From: Alphaproteobacteria bacterium
Lineage (GTDB): Bacteria; Pseudomonadota; Alphaproteobacteria; JAVJRE01
Assembly (NCBI GenBank): GCA_040218575.1
Contig: JAVJRE010000007.1
Coordinates: forward strand, 124,001 to 188,000
Length of the DNA stretch: 64,000 bases
Reading direction: 5' to 3'
Part shown: piece after piece, positions 1 to 12,216 of the stretch
Position numbering within the stretch: position 1 is the stretch's first letter
How the letters are laid out: each line of letters begins with the position of its first letter
Made by a program: the position numbers and the translations under genes
The notes under the pieces: generated by a model
Databases searched by the model: none
Seen by the model: only the letters and a program-made list of their open reading frames with translations
Told to the model about the DNA's origin: nothing

Positions 1-55
1 GGCCGCTAGGCCGCTGTCCGGGCCCGCCAGCCAAGCGCGGTTTTGACGCCAAGCG

Positions 56-1624
56 ATGGTCTATCTCGCTCCCTGGAAGGTAGCCGTGACCCTTGCTGTG
101 CTGCTGGCCAGCATCATCGTGGCGGTGCCCAATGTGCTGCCGCGCAGTGTGGTGGACAGCCTGCCGTCCTGGCTGCCGGCGCGGCAGGTGGTTCTGGGGC
201 TCGATCTGCAGGGCGGTTCGCACTTGCTGCTGCGGGTCGAGACCGACAGTGTCGTCAATGACTATCTGGACAGCGTGGTGGATCTGGTCCGGGCCAGCCT
301 GCGTGAAGATCGGATCGGCTATCGCGGGCTTGGCGTGGCCGCCGGCAGGGTCCGCCTGACCCTGACGGACCCGGCGGAAGGCGATGCGGCGATGACGCTT
401 CTGCGCGCCATCGACCACGACCTCAGCGTGGAGCGGCAGGGCGACGCCATCACCGTAAGCCTCAGCCAGGAAGCCGCCGACGCCAGGGCCAGCAACGCGG
501 TTAGCCAGTCCATCGAGATCATTCGCCGGCGGGTTGACGAGTCGGGCACGACCGAGCCCTTGATCCAGCGTCAGGGCGCCGACCGCATTCTGGTGCAGCT
601 TCCCGGCGTCGACGACCCCGAGCGCATGAAGAGCCTGCTGGGGCGTACCGCCCGCATGACCTTCCATCTGGTGGATGAAGAGGTGACCGCGGCAGACATC
701 GCTGGTGGACGAGTGCCCGCCGGACGGCTGGTCCTGCCGGTGGAAGGAGCCGGGCAGCAGGAGGCCGGACGGCTGGCCATCGAACGGCGAACCCGGGTCA
801 GCGGCGAAAACCTGACGGACGCTCAGGCGACATTTCACCAGGGCCAGCCGGTGGTCTCGTTCCGCTTCGATTCCCTGGGCGCACGGCAGTTCGCGACGAT
901 CACCACAGAGAATGTGGGCCGCCGCTTTGCCATTGTGCTGGACGAGAGGATCATCTCCGCACCGGTCATGCGCGAGCCGATCCTGGGCGGCAACGGCATT
1001 ATTTCAGGATCCTTCAGCGCCCAGGAAGTGCAGGATCTGGCCCTGCTGCTGCGCGCCGGCGCGCTGCCCGCGCCACTGACGATCATCGAGGAACGCACGG
1101 TCGGCCCCAGCCTCGGATCCGACTCGATTTCCGCCGGCAAGCTGGCGGCGGGCGTCGGCCTGGTCATCGTGACCGGCTTCATGCTGGTGACCTACGGCCG
1201 TTTCGGCCTGTATGCCAATATCGCCCTGGTCAGCAACATCATCCTGTTGTTCGCCGTGCTGACCGCCCTCAAGGCGACACTGACGCTGCCGGGTATTGCC
1301 GGCATCGTGCTGACCATGGGCATGGCGGTGGACGCCAATGTGCTGATCTTCGAGCGCATCCGCGAAGAGCTGCGGCTGGGCCGCAGTCCCATCCAGGCGG
1401 TGGACGCGGGCTTCAGCCGGGCCATGGGCACGATTATCGATTCCAATCTGACGACCCTGTTCGCCACGCTGTTTCTGTTCATATTCGGCTCCGGCCCGGT
1501 GCGCGGCTTCGCCGTCACCCTGTCGGTCGGCATTCTGACGTCGCTGTTCTGCGCGTTCATGGTGTCGCGGCTGCTGATTGTGCGGTGGCTACGGGCCAGG
1601 CGGCCCAGCACCCTGACGCTGTAG
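56..1624 (+). CDS. secD: Protein translocase subunit SecD
   Basis: 522-residue inner-membrane component of the SecDF complex, which uses the proton gradient to pull exported proteins through SecYEG. One N-terminal membrane helix (about residues 8-25) is followed by the family signature LGLDLQGGSHLLLRV (about 47-61), a large periplasmic region, and a C-terminal block of five membrane helices (from about 360) containing GMAVDANVLIFERI. The ATG at 56 places the first helix directly at the N-terminus, as in other SecD proteins. secF follows after 7 bp, so the two are one transcription unit. In many Alphaproteobacteria yajC precedes secD; the 55 bases before this gene are too short to show it. Confidence 0.97.
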   Translation: MVYLAPWKVAVTLAVLLASIIVAVPNVLPRSVVDSLPSWLPARQVVLGLDLQGGSHLLLRVETDSVVNDYLDSVVDLVRASLREDRIGYRGLGVAAGRVRLTLTDPAEGDAAMTLLRAIDHDLSVERQGDAITVSLSQEAADARASNAVSQSIEIIRRRVDESGTTEPLIQRQGADRILVQLPGVDDPERMKSLLGRTARMTFHLVDEEVTAADIAGGRVPAGRLVLPVEGAGQQEAGRLAIERRTRVSGENLTDAQATFHQGQPVVSFRFDSLGARQFATITTENVGRRFAIVLDERIISAPVMREPILGGNGIISGSFSAQEVQDLALLLRAGALPAPLTIIEERTVGPSLGSDSISAGKLAAGVGLVIVTGFMLVTYGRFGLYANIALVSNIILLFAVLTALKATLTLPGIAGIVLTMGMAVDANVLIFERIREELRLGRSPIQAVDAGFSRAMGTIIDSNLTTLFATLFLFIFGSGPVRGFAVTLSVGILTSLFCAFMVSRLLIVRWLRARRPSTLTL

Positions 1625-1631
1625 GATCACC

Positions 1632-2594
1632 ATGGCACTGCACCTCATCCCCGACGACACGCATGTGGGTTTCATCCCGCGGCGGCGTCTGTTCTATGCC
1701 TTGTCCATCGGCCTGATCCTGGCGTCGGTGGCGCTTCTGGCGGGGCGCGGCCTGAACTTCGGCATCGATTTCGCCGGCGGCATCGTGCTGGAGGTGGAGA
1801 CCGCGGGGCCGGCTAATCTCGGCCAGTTGCGCGCCGACCTGGGCGGGCTTGGTCTTGGGGCGGTGTCATTGCAGGAGTTCGGGCGGGAGGATGTTGTGCT
1901 GATCCGCATTCAGCGCCAGCCCGGGGGCGACGAGGCGCAGACCGCAGCACTGGAGGTGGTGCGGGCCGCCCTGGAAGGCGATGTGGCGGACTATCGACGC
2001 ACGGAGCTGGTGGGACCGACCGTCAGCGCCGACCTGATCCGCGACGGCATCATCGCCTTCACCCTCGCCATGCTGGCGATCCTGATCTACATCTGGCTGC
2101 GCTTCGAGTGGCAGTTTTCCGTCGCCGCCATCATTGCCCTGTGCCATGACGTGGTCATCACGCTCGGCGTGTTCTCACTGATGGGCTGGCAGTTTGACCT
2201 GTCCACCGTCGCGGCGGTCCTGACCATCGCCGGCTACAGCATCAACGACACGGTGGTGGTGTTCGACCGGGTGCGTGAAATTCTACGCAAGTATCGGCGC
2301 ATGGAGTTAGGCGAGTTGTTCGATAAGGCGATCAACGAGACCCTGAGCCGGACGGTGATTACGGCACTGACCACGTTGCTGGCGGTCATCGCCCTGATCG
2401 CGCTGGGTGGCGAGGTGATCCGCGGATTCGCCAACGCCCTGCTGCTGGGCGTCGTCATCGGCACTTATTCGTCGATCTGCCTGGCAGTCCCGCTGCTGCT
2501 GATTTTCGGAGTCGGTGACCGCACCGCCGGGTCCGGCGGCAATGCGGCGGGCGAGGCCGCTTCCGGCGCCGACACCGACGCAGAGCCGGGCTGA
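1632..2594 (+). CDS. secF: Protein translocase subunit SecF
   Basis: 320-residue partner of SecD. A first membrane helix (about residues 20-38) is followed by the SecF signature LNFGIDFAGGIVLEV, a periplasmic domain, and five C-terminal helices with the conserved stretch SINDTVVVFDRVRE (about 204-217). The last 30 residues are Gly/Ala/Asp-rich and probably unstructured. Seven bases separate it from secD, and 14 bases from the next gene, so it belongs to a secDF-led operon. Confidence 0.97.
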   Translation: MALHLIPDDTHVGFIPRRRLFYALSIGLILASVALLAGRGLNFGIDFAGGIVLEVETAGPANLGQLRADLGGLGLGAVSLQEFGREDVVLIRIQRQPGGDEAQTAALEVVRAALEGDVADYRRTELVGPTVSADLIRDGIIAFTLAMLAILIYIWLRFEWQFSVAAIIALCHDVVITLGVFSLMGWQFDLSTVAAVLTIAGYSINDTVVVFDRVREILRKYRRMELGELFDKAINETLSRTVITALTTLLAVIALIALGGEVIRGFANALLLGVVIGTYSSICLAVPLLLIFGVGDRTAGSGGNAAGEAASGADTDAEPG

Positions 2595-2608
2595 ACCCGA
2601 CACGCCCC

Positions 2609-3079
2609 ATGAGCGATGATGCCAGCCGCCGTGGCGACATGAGCACACGCCTGGCCAGGCTGGCAGCGGACGGCCGGTTGACCATAGACAGTGTTGGACC
2701 CGGCCGCTTCCACCTGGCCGGGCAGCGGGTGGACGGAGGCATTCTGCTGACCCCCAGCGGCTGGCGGTCCTGGCCCATAGACAGTCTGGATGGAATCGAG
2801 CCGACGTCGCTCATTGCCGCCCTCAGCGGACTGGGTGGGGCGGACGTGCTGCTGATCGGTTGCGGCGCGCGGCTGGACGCCTCGCCGGCCGGCCTGGTGG
2901 CGGCGCTGCGCAAGGCGGGGCAGATCGCCGATGTGATGGCGACCGCGCCGGCCAGCCGCAGCTATAACCTGATGGCCAGTGAGGGGCGGCGTGTCGCCGC
3001 CGCGCTCATGGCGCTGCCGGTGGACGGGGCAAGCGCCGCGCCGGACAAGAAAGAGGCGGGGCCCGAAGGCCCCGCCTGA
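2609..3079 (+). CDS. Mth938-like domain protein (NDUFAF3 family)
   Basis: 156-residue protein of the Mth938/DUF498 family. The run GGILLTPSGWRSWPID, followed by DVLLIGCGARL and the small-residue-rich second half, is typical. The mitochondrial relative NDUFAF3 is a complex I assembly factor; the bacterial role is not settled. It is the third gene of the secDF operon, an order common in Alphaproteobacteria, and the phytoene/squalene-synthase-like gene about 850 bp downstream is the relative of a second complex I assembly factor (NDUFAF6). The C-terminal 15 residues are a low-complexity tail whose DNA forms a perfect GC hairpin over the stop codon. Confidence 0.85.
   Translation: MSDDASRRGDMSTRLARLAADGRLTIDSVGPGRFHLAGQRVDGGILLTPSGWRSWPIDSLDGIEPTSLIAALSGLGGADVLLIGCGARLDASPAGLVAALRKAGQIADVMATAPASRSYNLMASEGRRVAAALMALPVDGASAAPDKKEAGPEGPA
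3054..3077 (+). terminator. GC-rich hairpin over the stop of the Mth938-like gene
   Basis: Perfect 10-bp stem (arms 3054-3063 and 3068-3077, loop CGAA) ending in the stop codon. There is no T-run behind it, so it may be an mRNA 3' stabiliser or a weak terminator for the secDF operon rather than a classical intrinsic terminator. Confidence 0.45.
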
Positions 3080-3080
3080 T

Positions 3081-3114
3081 GTCATTCTGGATCCGGTACG
3101 GATCAGGAAATGAC
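3081..3114. terminator. Imperfect palindrome between convergent genes
   Basis: Outer arms GTCATT (3081-3086) and AATGAC (3109-3114) flank inner arms GATCCG and CGGATC with a GTA loop. It lies between the ends of two convergent genes and overlaps the stop codon of the PuuD-like gene. A bidirectional terminator role is inferred from placement; no T-run is seen. Confidence 0.35.
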
Positions 3115-3633
3115 GTAGAGACTCTGCGCCGCCACCATGAAGTAGAGCATGGGGATGGACAGCAGGGTGTTGGTCCGCGAGGCCAGCATGGCGGTCCTGG
3201 CGGATGACGCCTTGGACGCGTCATCGGCCTGCACCATGCCCAGGGCCCGCTGCTGGTTCGGCCAGATGATGAACCAGACATTGAAGGCCATGATCAGGCC
3301 GAGCCACATGCCGAAACCGATGGCCGTATGGCCAACGCCGCCGGTGCCGGTGAGGCCGATCAGGAGTGCATCCCAGATATAGCCGTTCATCCAGGCCAGA
3401 AGCAGGCCGAAGACGACCGTGGACAACGCGGCCCAGCGGAACCAGAAGAGGGCGGTCGGCGCGATGACCTTGCTGATGGCCGGGCGCTGCTCCGTCGGGA
3501 TCTTCGGCATGCTCGGAATCTGGACGAAGTTGAAGTACCAGAGCAGACCGATCCACATGACGCCGGAAATGACGTGCGCCCAGCGGACCATGAAGGTCCA
3601 CCATTCAACACTGACAAACTCACCCATACCCAT
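3103..3633 (-). CDS. PuuD-like integral membrane protein (urate hydroxylase membrane-domain family)
   Basis: About 176 residues with four hydrophobic helices. The first carries RWAHVISGVMWIGLLWYFN, matching the membrane domain of PuuD/DUF989 proteins, in which a conserved His is thought to bind haem. Canonical PuuD proteins are longer and end in a cytochrome c domain with CxxCH; none is present, so urate oxidation should not be assumed. The ATG at 3633 is preferred because GGAAGGGG lies 8 bases upstream; a GTG at 3651 and an ATG at 3639 are in frame. It is inserted antisense between two genes of the secDF neighbourhood, and a 31-codon membrane peptide gene lies just upstream in the same direction. 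Confidence 0.7.
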   Translation of the reverse strand: MGMGEFVSVEWWTFMVRWAHVISGVMWIGLLWYFNFVQIPSMPKIPTEQRPAISKVIAPTALFWFRWAALSTVVFGLLLAWMNGYIWDALLIGLTGTGGVGHTAIGFGMWLGLIMAFNVWFIIWPNQQRALGMVQADDASKASSARTAMLASRTNTLLSIPMLYFMVAAQSLYVIS

Positions 3634-3691
3634 ATGCATTGCCCCTTCCACAGCGGGCCTCCCCTCTTGTTAGAACCGTGTCGGCCGGTGG

Positions 3692-3787
3692 TCAGGCGCC
3701 GATCAGATTGGCGATGATGACCAGGACCACCAGCAGCACGACGCCAGAAACGACCGTGCCGGTGAGTGATTGCAGAATGCTGCCCAT
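3692..3787 (-). CDS. 31-residue single-helix membrane peptide
   Basis: A short frame begins with ATG at 3787 and ends in TGA. AGGGGGAG lies 5 bases before the start. The product is almost entirely one hydrophobic helix: residues 1-10 are mildly polar, then TVVSGVVLLVVLVIIANLIG, then a terminal Ala. It sits about 60-150 bases upstream of the PuuD-like gene on the same strand and could be its small partner subunit. No family is recognised. The strong ribosome binding site and uninterrupted hydrophobicity argue for translation. Confidence 0.6.
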   Translation of the reverse strand: MGSILQSLTGTVVSGVVLLVVLVIIANLIGA

Positions 3788-3928
3788 AAGAACTCCCCCT
3801 GGGTGCGTCAATTTGACTTGGCCGGAGTATAGTGACGGGCCGGGGCAGGGAAAAGGTCATCTGCAGGAAAAGACGGCAGTCCCGTGGTCAGCCGCCGGCG
3901 TCGGCCGAAACGAAACAGGATTCAGCCG

Positions 3929-4801
3929 GTGACCGACGACCCGCAGGCGCGGCCTGATACCACACAGAGTCTGGCCCACCTCCGGGACCTGGACCGGGAT
4001 TCCTATCTGGCGGTTCTGCTGACGCCGGCGGAAGCCCGTATGGCCGGCGCGGCGGCGCTCGGCCTGCTGAACGAACTGCTGCGCATTCCGGCAACCGTGC
4101 GAGAACCGGCGGCGGCCCGCCTGCGGCTTGCCTGGTGGACTGACGCCCTGGCCCGGACACCCGGTAGCCATTCAGGCGGCGCTCCCACAACCGGCGTCGC
4201 GGCGCAACCGGTGCTCCGGCTCCTGGCCAGCTTCGCTGTGCAAAGCCCTGACCAGGAAAGAAAATTTCAGACCATGCTGGCAGCCACGGACTTCGCCACC
4301 GGCGGCGAGCCGCCACGGGACATGGCGGCACTGACCGGCTTTGCCGATGCCACCTGGGGCGAGGCGATGCGGCTGATCCACGATCTGGCTGGTGCGCCTT
4401 CACCGGGTGGCGCTTTCGCCCGCATGGCGCAAGGCGTCGGCTTGTCTCGGCTGCTGCTGGACCTGCCGCGCTGGGCTGGCCACGGCCGCCTGTTCCTGCC
4501 GGCCGACCGGCTGGCCCATCATGGCGTAGCGCCAGCCAGTGCCGCCGGTTCGGCCGGCCTGGGGAAGGTGGTGCAGGAGGTGGCGCAGGAAGCCCGCCGT
4601 TTGCTGGCCGGCCCGGCCCACCCGGACCGTGTTGGCGGTGGAGCCGCGGCGCGGCCGATCACGCTGCTGGCGGGGGTTGCCCGGCGCGACCTTGGCCGGC
4701 TGCAGCGGGCAGACCACGACCCCTGGCGGGTGGCCAGCGACCCCTGGCCGGTGTGGCGTCGCGCCGGCATGGTCTGGCGCGGGTTGAGCCGGCGGTCCTA
4801 G
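3929..4801 (+). CDS. Squalene/phytoene synthase family protein (NDUFAF6-like)
   Basis: About 290 residues. The N-terminal half (DRDSYLAVLLTPAEAR, then RLRLAWWTDAL) and the later DLAGAPSP and GVGLSRLLLDLPRWAGHGRLFLP stretches match the diverged trans-isoprenyl-diphosphate-synthase-like family that includes the complex I assembly factor NDUFAF6. The paired Asp-rich diphosphate-binding motifs of true squalene or phytoene synthases are not evident, so an enzymatic role is doubtful. A GTG at 3929 with AGGA 8 bases upstream is the preferred start; a GTG at 3884 would add 15 basic residues. It lies downstream of the NDUFAF3 homologue, interrupted by two opposite-strand genes. Confidence 0.75.
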   Translation: MTDDPQARPDTTQSLAHLRDLDRDSYLAVLLTPAEARMAGAAALGLLNELLRIPATVREPAAARLRLAWWTDALARTPGSHSGGAPTTGVAAQPVLRLLASFAVQSPDQERKFQTMLAATDFATGGEPPRDMAALTGFADATWGEAMRLIHDLAGAPSPGGAFARMAQGVGLSRLLLDLPRWAGHGRLFLPADRLAHHGVAPASAAGSAGLGKVVQEVAQEARRLLAGPAHPDRVGGGAAARPITLLAGVARRDLGRLQRADHDPWRVASDPWPVWRRAGMVWRGLSRRS

Positions 4802-4826
4802 TCAGGCCAGGGCCCCGACCATGGGG

Positions 4827-6215
4827 TCAGGCCACGGCGGCAACACTGTCATCCAGCCACGCCGCCAGGTCGGACAGGGCACGGCGCGTCAGATGGTGCT
4901 TGCGGTCCATGCCGCGGGGCGGTTTGCCACGAGCATCGCGGATTTCCGGTGCCAGATCCGGGAACAGGCCGAAATTGGCGTTCATGGGCTGAAACGTGTC
5001 GGCCCTGGCGCCACCGGTGATGTGGCCGAGCAGCGCGCCGAGCGCGGTGGTCAGAGGCGGCTGGTCCGGCACCTGGCCCAGCCGCTCCGCCGCCGCAAAG
5101 CGGCCGGTCAGCAGGCCGATGGCCGCGCTTTCCACATAGCCTTCGACGCCGGTGATCTGCCCGGCAAAGCGTAGCCGGGGATCGGCTTTGAGGCGGGCCA
5201 GCGGGTCGAGCAGGCGCGGGCTGTTGAGAAAGGTATTGCGATGAACTCCGCCGAGGCGGGCGAATTCCGCCTGCTCCAGCCCGGGGATCGTCCGGAACAC
5301 GCGCACCTGTTCGCCATGTCGCATCTTGGTCTGGAAGCCGACCATGTTGAACAGCGTGCCGAGTGCATTGTCCTGGCGAAGCTGAACCACTGCATGGGGG
5401 CGACGGCCGGTGCGGGGATCGGTCAGGCCGACCGGCTTCATGGGGCCGAAACGCAATGTCTCCGGCCCGCGCCCGGCCATGACCTCAATCGGCAGGCAGC
5501 CCTCGAAATAGGGTGTGTCCTTCTCCCATTCGTGGAAGGGCGTGGTCTCGGCCGTGTTCAGCGCCTCGATAAAGGCCCTGTACTGCACGTCGTCGAGCGG
5601 GCAGTTGATGTAGTCCCCGGCCTGGCCGGAGCCTTCCGTGAGGCCCTTGTCATAGCGCGACTGAAACCAGGCGATGGAGAAATCAATGCTGTCGCGGTGA
5701 ACAATCGGCGCAATGGCGTCGAAGAAGGCAAGGGAGGTCTCACCGGTCAGGTCGGCGATGGCGGCGGAGAGATCCGGTGAGGTAAGGGGACCCGTAGCGA
5801 CAATCACATTGTCCCAGTCGGACGGCGGCAGCCCGCCGATTTCCTCGCGGCGGATCGTCACCAAGGGATGGGACTCCAGTCGGGCTGTGACTTTGGCGGC
5901 GAAACCAACCCGGTCCACCGCCAGGGCCGAGCCGGCCGGCACACGATTGTCGTCCGCCGCCGCCAGGATGAGCGAATCGCAGCGGCGCATTTCCTCGTGC
6001 AACAGGCCCACCGCATTGCTTTCAGCATCATCGGAGCGGAAGGAGTTGGAGCAGACCAGCTCCGCCAGGCTGTCGCCGGCGTGAGCCGCGGTCGGGCGCA
6101 GCGGGCGCATTTCATGGAGCACCGCCGGAACGCCGGCGCGGGCGACCTGCCAGGCCGCTTCGGAGCCGGCGAGGCCGCCACCGACAATATGAACCGGCGG
6201 CAGATCAGGGGTCAT
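4827..6215 (-). CDS. trmFO: Methylenetetrahydrofolate--tRNA-(uracil-5-)-methyltransferase TrmFO
   Basis: 462-residue flavoprotein that makes m5U54 (ribothymidine) in the tRNA T-loop using methylene-THF as carbon donor and reduced FAD. The N-terminus has the dinucleotide fold [15 protein letters not shown] (9-23). The diagnostic [25 protein letters not shown] and the conserved Cys in YINCPLDD are present. Length is typical. It converges with the NDUFAF6-like gene (25-bp gap). The 205 bases upstream, to the end of the cyclase gene, should hold its promoter. Confidence 0.95.
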   Translation of the reverse strand: MTPDLPPVHIVGGGLAGSEAAWQVARAGVPAVLHEMRPLRPTAAHAGDSLAELVCSNSFRSDDAESNAVGLLHEEMRRCDSLILAAADDNRVPAGSALAVDRVGFAAKVTARLESHPLVTIRREEIGGLPPSDWDNVIVATGPLTSPDLSAAIADLTGETSLAFFDAIAPIVHRDSIDFSIAWFQSRYDKGLTEGSGQAGDYINCPLDDVQYRAFIEALNTAETTPFHEWEKDTPYFEGCLPIEVMAGRGPETLRFGPMKPVGLTDPRTGRRPHAVVQLRQDNALGTLFNMVGFQTKMRHGEQVRVFRTIPGLEQAEFARLGGVHRNTFLNSPRLLDPLARLKADPRLRFAGQITGVEGYVESAAIGLLTGRFAAAERLGQVPDQPPLTTALGALLGHITGGARADTFQPMNANFGLFPDLAPEIRDARGKPPRGMDRKHHLTRRALSDLAAWLDDSVAAVA

Positions 6216-6420
6216 GGGGAAATCCTTGGGCGGGGCAGGAATGAGGGAAGAGCGGAATCGGAGGGACGGGTTTGAGCCATTGGGTACGAAGTCCGAGACA
6301 TAGGACGCCAGCCAGCGCCCGGCAATGAGTATAAGAGGGCCGGAACCTCAAAGGGAGCAGGAGTCAGGGCCCGATACGGAACCCGGCATCAGGAGCGGGC
6401 ATCGCAGTTGGCTATGGCGA

Positions 6421-7632
6421 TCAGGCGGGCGTAAACAACTCCACTGGCCGGGCGATGCCGCGCAGAGCGCACTCGCCGCGCGATTGGAACGGAGTCGGGC
6501 AGAGGGCGACGAACTCCGCCGAAGCCACCAGCGCCGTATTCCAGGCCGAGCAGAACTTCTCCATTCTGGTCACGCGATTGACCGCCGGGCCGATGACCGT
6601 GAAGTCGAGGCGACCATCGCCGCCGATATTGCCATACATGACATCGCCGGCGTGCAAGGCGATGCCGAAGCGGATTTGCGGCGCGCCGCCACCGGCCCGT
6701 CCAGTATTCCATTCCTCCACACGGCGGCGGGCCGCATTGGCCGCATCCAGCGCTTTCTGCGCCGCGGTTCGTCTGGCCCGCGAATCCCCCGACAAGGGGA
6801 ATATGGCGAGCATGGCGTCGCCGACGAACTTCAGCACCTCGCCGCCGAGTTCCTGCACCGGATCCACAACACATTCGAAGAAGCCATTCAGGGTGTCGAT
6901 CAGCGCATCGCGCTGCAGGGTTTCCGACAGGGCCGTGAAATCACGGATGTCGCAGTACCACAGCACTGCCTCGATAGTTTCGCCGTCGCCCAGGTGAATA
7001 CTGCCGGCCAGCACTTTCGCCCCGGCGTGGTGGCCCACATAAGTATCGAGAATGGCAATGGCGTTGAGCCGGCGCTGGATCAGCTCGATCAGCGGCGCGA
7101 CCACCGGCAGGGTTTGATCGAGGATCGTCAGCGCGCGCTTGCCGTAGCCGCCGGCCTGTCGCGTCGAGGCGGTGAAGGCCATGGCGGCGGTGCCTTCGCT
7201 GCTGTCCAGCGGCCAGATGGCGTAGTGGGTAATGCCGTCGGCCGCCAGATCGTCCAGCAGCGGGAATTCGCGCGGTGCGACCATGTGCTCCAGGTCATAG
7301 CGGGCGGGACCGTGCCCGGCAAAGACGCGGGCGACGGGGCTGTTGATGAAGAAGTTGGTGCCCTCCACATCGCGCGGCCGCTGCACCTGGCTGGTGCCCT
7401 TGCCGTCCACCCAGTAATAGGCGCGGGTAAAGAGCAGGGGGTGGAGCTGACGGTTGTGGACAGTCAGACGCCAGACCGGGACACCCACCGCCTGCAGACG
7501 CACGGCCAGGCCGGCCAGCAGGTCGCCGGTGTCGTCGATGGCGCGGGCCGGGCCCAGCAGCCAGGCACGGAGCGTGGCGGCCGCGGCGGCGGCCGACAGG
7601 GGCCGGCCTGCGACCTGGCTTGGCGGAGTCAT
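6421..7632 (-). CDS. Class III adenylate/guanylate cyclase
   Basis: 403 residues. The C-terminal half (about 225-400) is a class III nucleotide cyclase domain: both metal-binding Asp positions are visible (VLWYCDIRDFTALSE and GGEVLKFVGDAMLAIFP), as is the transition-state Asn/Arg segment IGPAVNRVTRMEKF. The N-terminal 200 residues show no membrane helix and form an unassigned sensory region, typical of a soluble alphaproteobacterial cyclase family. The product cannot be assigned with certainty between cAMP and cGMP; cAMP is more likely. The start ATG at 7632 is back-to-back with the secreted protein gene at 7783. Confidence 0.88.
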   Translation of the reverse strand: MTPPSQVAGRPLSAAAAAATLRAWLLGPARAIDDTGDLLAGLAVRLQAVGVPVWRLTVHNRQLHPLLFTRAYYWVDGKGTSQVQRPRDVEGTNFFINSPVARVFAGHGPARYDLEHMVAPREFPLLDDLAADGITHYAIWPLDSSEGTAAMAFTASTRQAGGYGKRALTILDQTLPVVAPLIELIQRRLNAIAILDTYVGHHAGAKVLAGSIHLGDGETIEAVLWYCDIRDFTALSETLQRDALIDTLNGFFECVVDPVQELGGEVLKFVGDAMLAIFPLSGDSRARRTAAQKALDAANAARRRVEEWNTGRAGGGAPQIRFGIALHAGDVMYGNIGGDGRLDFTVIGPAVNRVTRMEKFCSAWNTALVASAEFVALCPTPFQSRGECALRGIARPVELFTPA

Positions 7633-7782
7633 GACCGCAGTCTACAGACGGAAGCCGGCCAGGGGCAGGTTCGTCCGACAAGCCTGATCACGGGACCTTT
7701 TGACGACTGCGGCCCGGAGCCGCTAGAGTTCATCGCTGGCCTGCATCCGGCAGGCATTTCGACATGAACAGGAGAAGACGTC

Positions 7783-8586
7783 ATGCGTCGCCTGCTGCTT
7801 CTGTCAGCCCTTGCTCTGACATCGCTGCTTCCTTTTGGTTCGGCCGAGAGCGCCCTTAATCGGGCGCCGCAACTGCTGGCCGTTCTGACGACCCCGGTGG
7901 CTGTGCCTCTGCAGTGCCGCTATGGTCAGTGTCATGCGGAACTGACCAGTTTCTGCCTGGAGCCGGAACGCCGGGCGCCGGCCAGGGGAACGCGCTATGA
8001 GGCGCGCAATGCCGATGACTTCGTCCTGACCGGCATGACGGCCGATGGCCAGACCATAAGCGTACCGGCGGGCGAGATGGTGGCGATCACCTCGCTGCGC
8101 GGCCACTCGGCCATCCAGGTGACCGTGCGTGGCGCGGCGCTGCGACAACTGGGACTGGTCAGTGCGGCGGTCAGCGTGGCGCCGGACGTTTTCGTTGCGG
8201 TGGCGGATGAAGCCGGGCAATTCAGCCTGCCGCACACGGCGATAGACCTGGCCCTGGCCGAAGACGTGCTGCGCCCCCTGGGCCGGCGAATCGTCGAGGG
8301 CGACACGGAAGCGGCAGGGGCGGCGCTGCTGACCGCCCGTCTGGTCAACGCCCTGCCACTGGCGGAACGGGAGAGCGCCAGCGAGCGCAATGGCCTGTGG
8401 GACATCACCCTGGGCACGGCGGCACAGGCCGGGCGGACCGGCGCGCGGCAGGCCTATGACACGTGTCTGGCGAAAGCGCCGGACGGCGGTCGATTCACCA
8501 TGCGTGACTGCCTGGCGGCGCGGCATGACCAGATGATCGGCGATCTCAACAAGACCTACTGGGACGCACTCCAAAGCGGCAGTTAA
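7783..8586 (+). CDS. Secreted protein of unknown function
   Basis: 267 residues. Residues 1-24 are a classical signal peptide (MRRLLLLSALALTSLLPFGS, then AESA), so the product is likely periplasmic. Four Cys are visible: CRYGQC and a nearby third in the N-terminal region, and one pair late (TCLAKAP and MRDCLAARHDQM). The C-terminal CLAARHDQMIGDLNKTYWDAL resembles the helical LprI/DUF1311 type (lysozyme-inhibitor-like), but the match is short and uncertain. AGGAGA precedes the ATG by 7 bases. It is a single-gene unit, divergent from the cyclase. Confidence 0.6.
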   Translation: MRRLLLLSALALTSLLPFGSAESALNRAPQLLAVLTTPVAVPLQCRYGQCHAELTSFCLEPERRAPARGTRYEARNADDFVLTGMTADGQTISVPAGEMVAITSLRGHSAIQVTVRGAALRQLGLVSAAVSVAPDVFVAVADEAGQFSLPHTAIDLALAEDVLRPLGRRIVEGDTEAAGAALLTARLVNALPLAERESASERNGLWDITLGTAAQAGRTGARQAYDTCLAKAPDGGRFTMRDCLAARHDQMIGDLNKTYWDALQSGS

Positions 8587-8599
8587 GGGCAAGCCGAAA

Positions 8600-8998
8600 T
8601 CAGCCGCTGGCGGCGGCCGGGTCCGGCTGCAACAGGCCCAGAATATTGCCCTCGCTGTCGTGGATGCAGGCGTGCCAGCCGACGCCGGGGATAGGCCGTT
8701 TGGCCAAGGCGACTCTACCGCCGGCCTTTTCCGCGGCAGCGGTCACGCCGTCCACATCGGCCACCTCCGCAGTGCACATGAAGCCGGTGAGGGGCTGTCC
8801 ATCAACCGGGGCGGGGCCATGGCGCAGCATCAGGGCGCCGTCGATGCCGGCTGTGCCGTGCTCGCCGGTTTCGATCAGCCAGTAGCCGTCGCTCTCGCCG
8901 TTCCAGGGCCTGATCCGCCAGCCCATGACGGTTTCGTAGAATGCGATGGCGCGCGCCACGTCAGTGACGTGGATTTCGAAGTGGATGACACGACCCAT
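8600..8998 (-). CDS. VOC (glyoxalase/bleomycin-resistance) family protein
   Basis: 132-residue protein with the paired beta-alpha-beta-beta-beta units of the vicinal-oxygen-chelate fold. The start GRVIHFEIHVTDVARAIAFYE and the second-half GWHACIHDSEGNILGLLQP are characteristic and place the likely metal ligands (His in FEIHV, Glu in DSEGN). Substrate is unknown. It lies between a convergent secreted-protein gene (13-bp gap) and uvrA, which ends 57 bp upstream on the same strand. Confidence 0.85.
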   Translation of the reverse strand: MGRVIHFEIHVTDVARAIAFYETVMGWRIRPWNGESDGYWLIETGEHGTAGIDGALMLRHGPAPVDGQPLTGFMCTAEVADVDGVTAAAEKAGGRVALAKRPIPGVGWHACIHDSEGNILGLLQPDPAAASG

Positions 8999-9054
8999 GG
9001 ACCGTCCTCCGTTTTGACGCGCCGTTCCGCGCCTGAACGCATCGCCCTGATCGC

Positions 9055-12027
<2,973 letters not shown>

Positions 12028-12216
12028 GGCCTGCTTTGGCTCGGGGGTGGGGCGGGACCGGAAATCATCCGGTGTTTCATCAATATAGGTTTGCCGGCGC
12101 CCTGAATCGACTCCCCATGGCCCATGGGCCCGTTGGTCAGGTCCGGCCGACTGGCAGACGGATCGACCGGGCCGGTTGACCAGGCGGGCGGCGGCGGCCA
12201 CTGTTTGGGCCCCTTT

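Noticed and set aside
6325-7767. 480-codon frame antisense to the cyclase
   Set aside because: Cyclase catalytic residues are intact on the minus strand, and the plus frame shows no domain.
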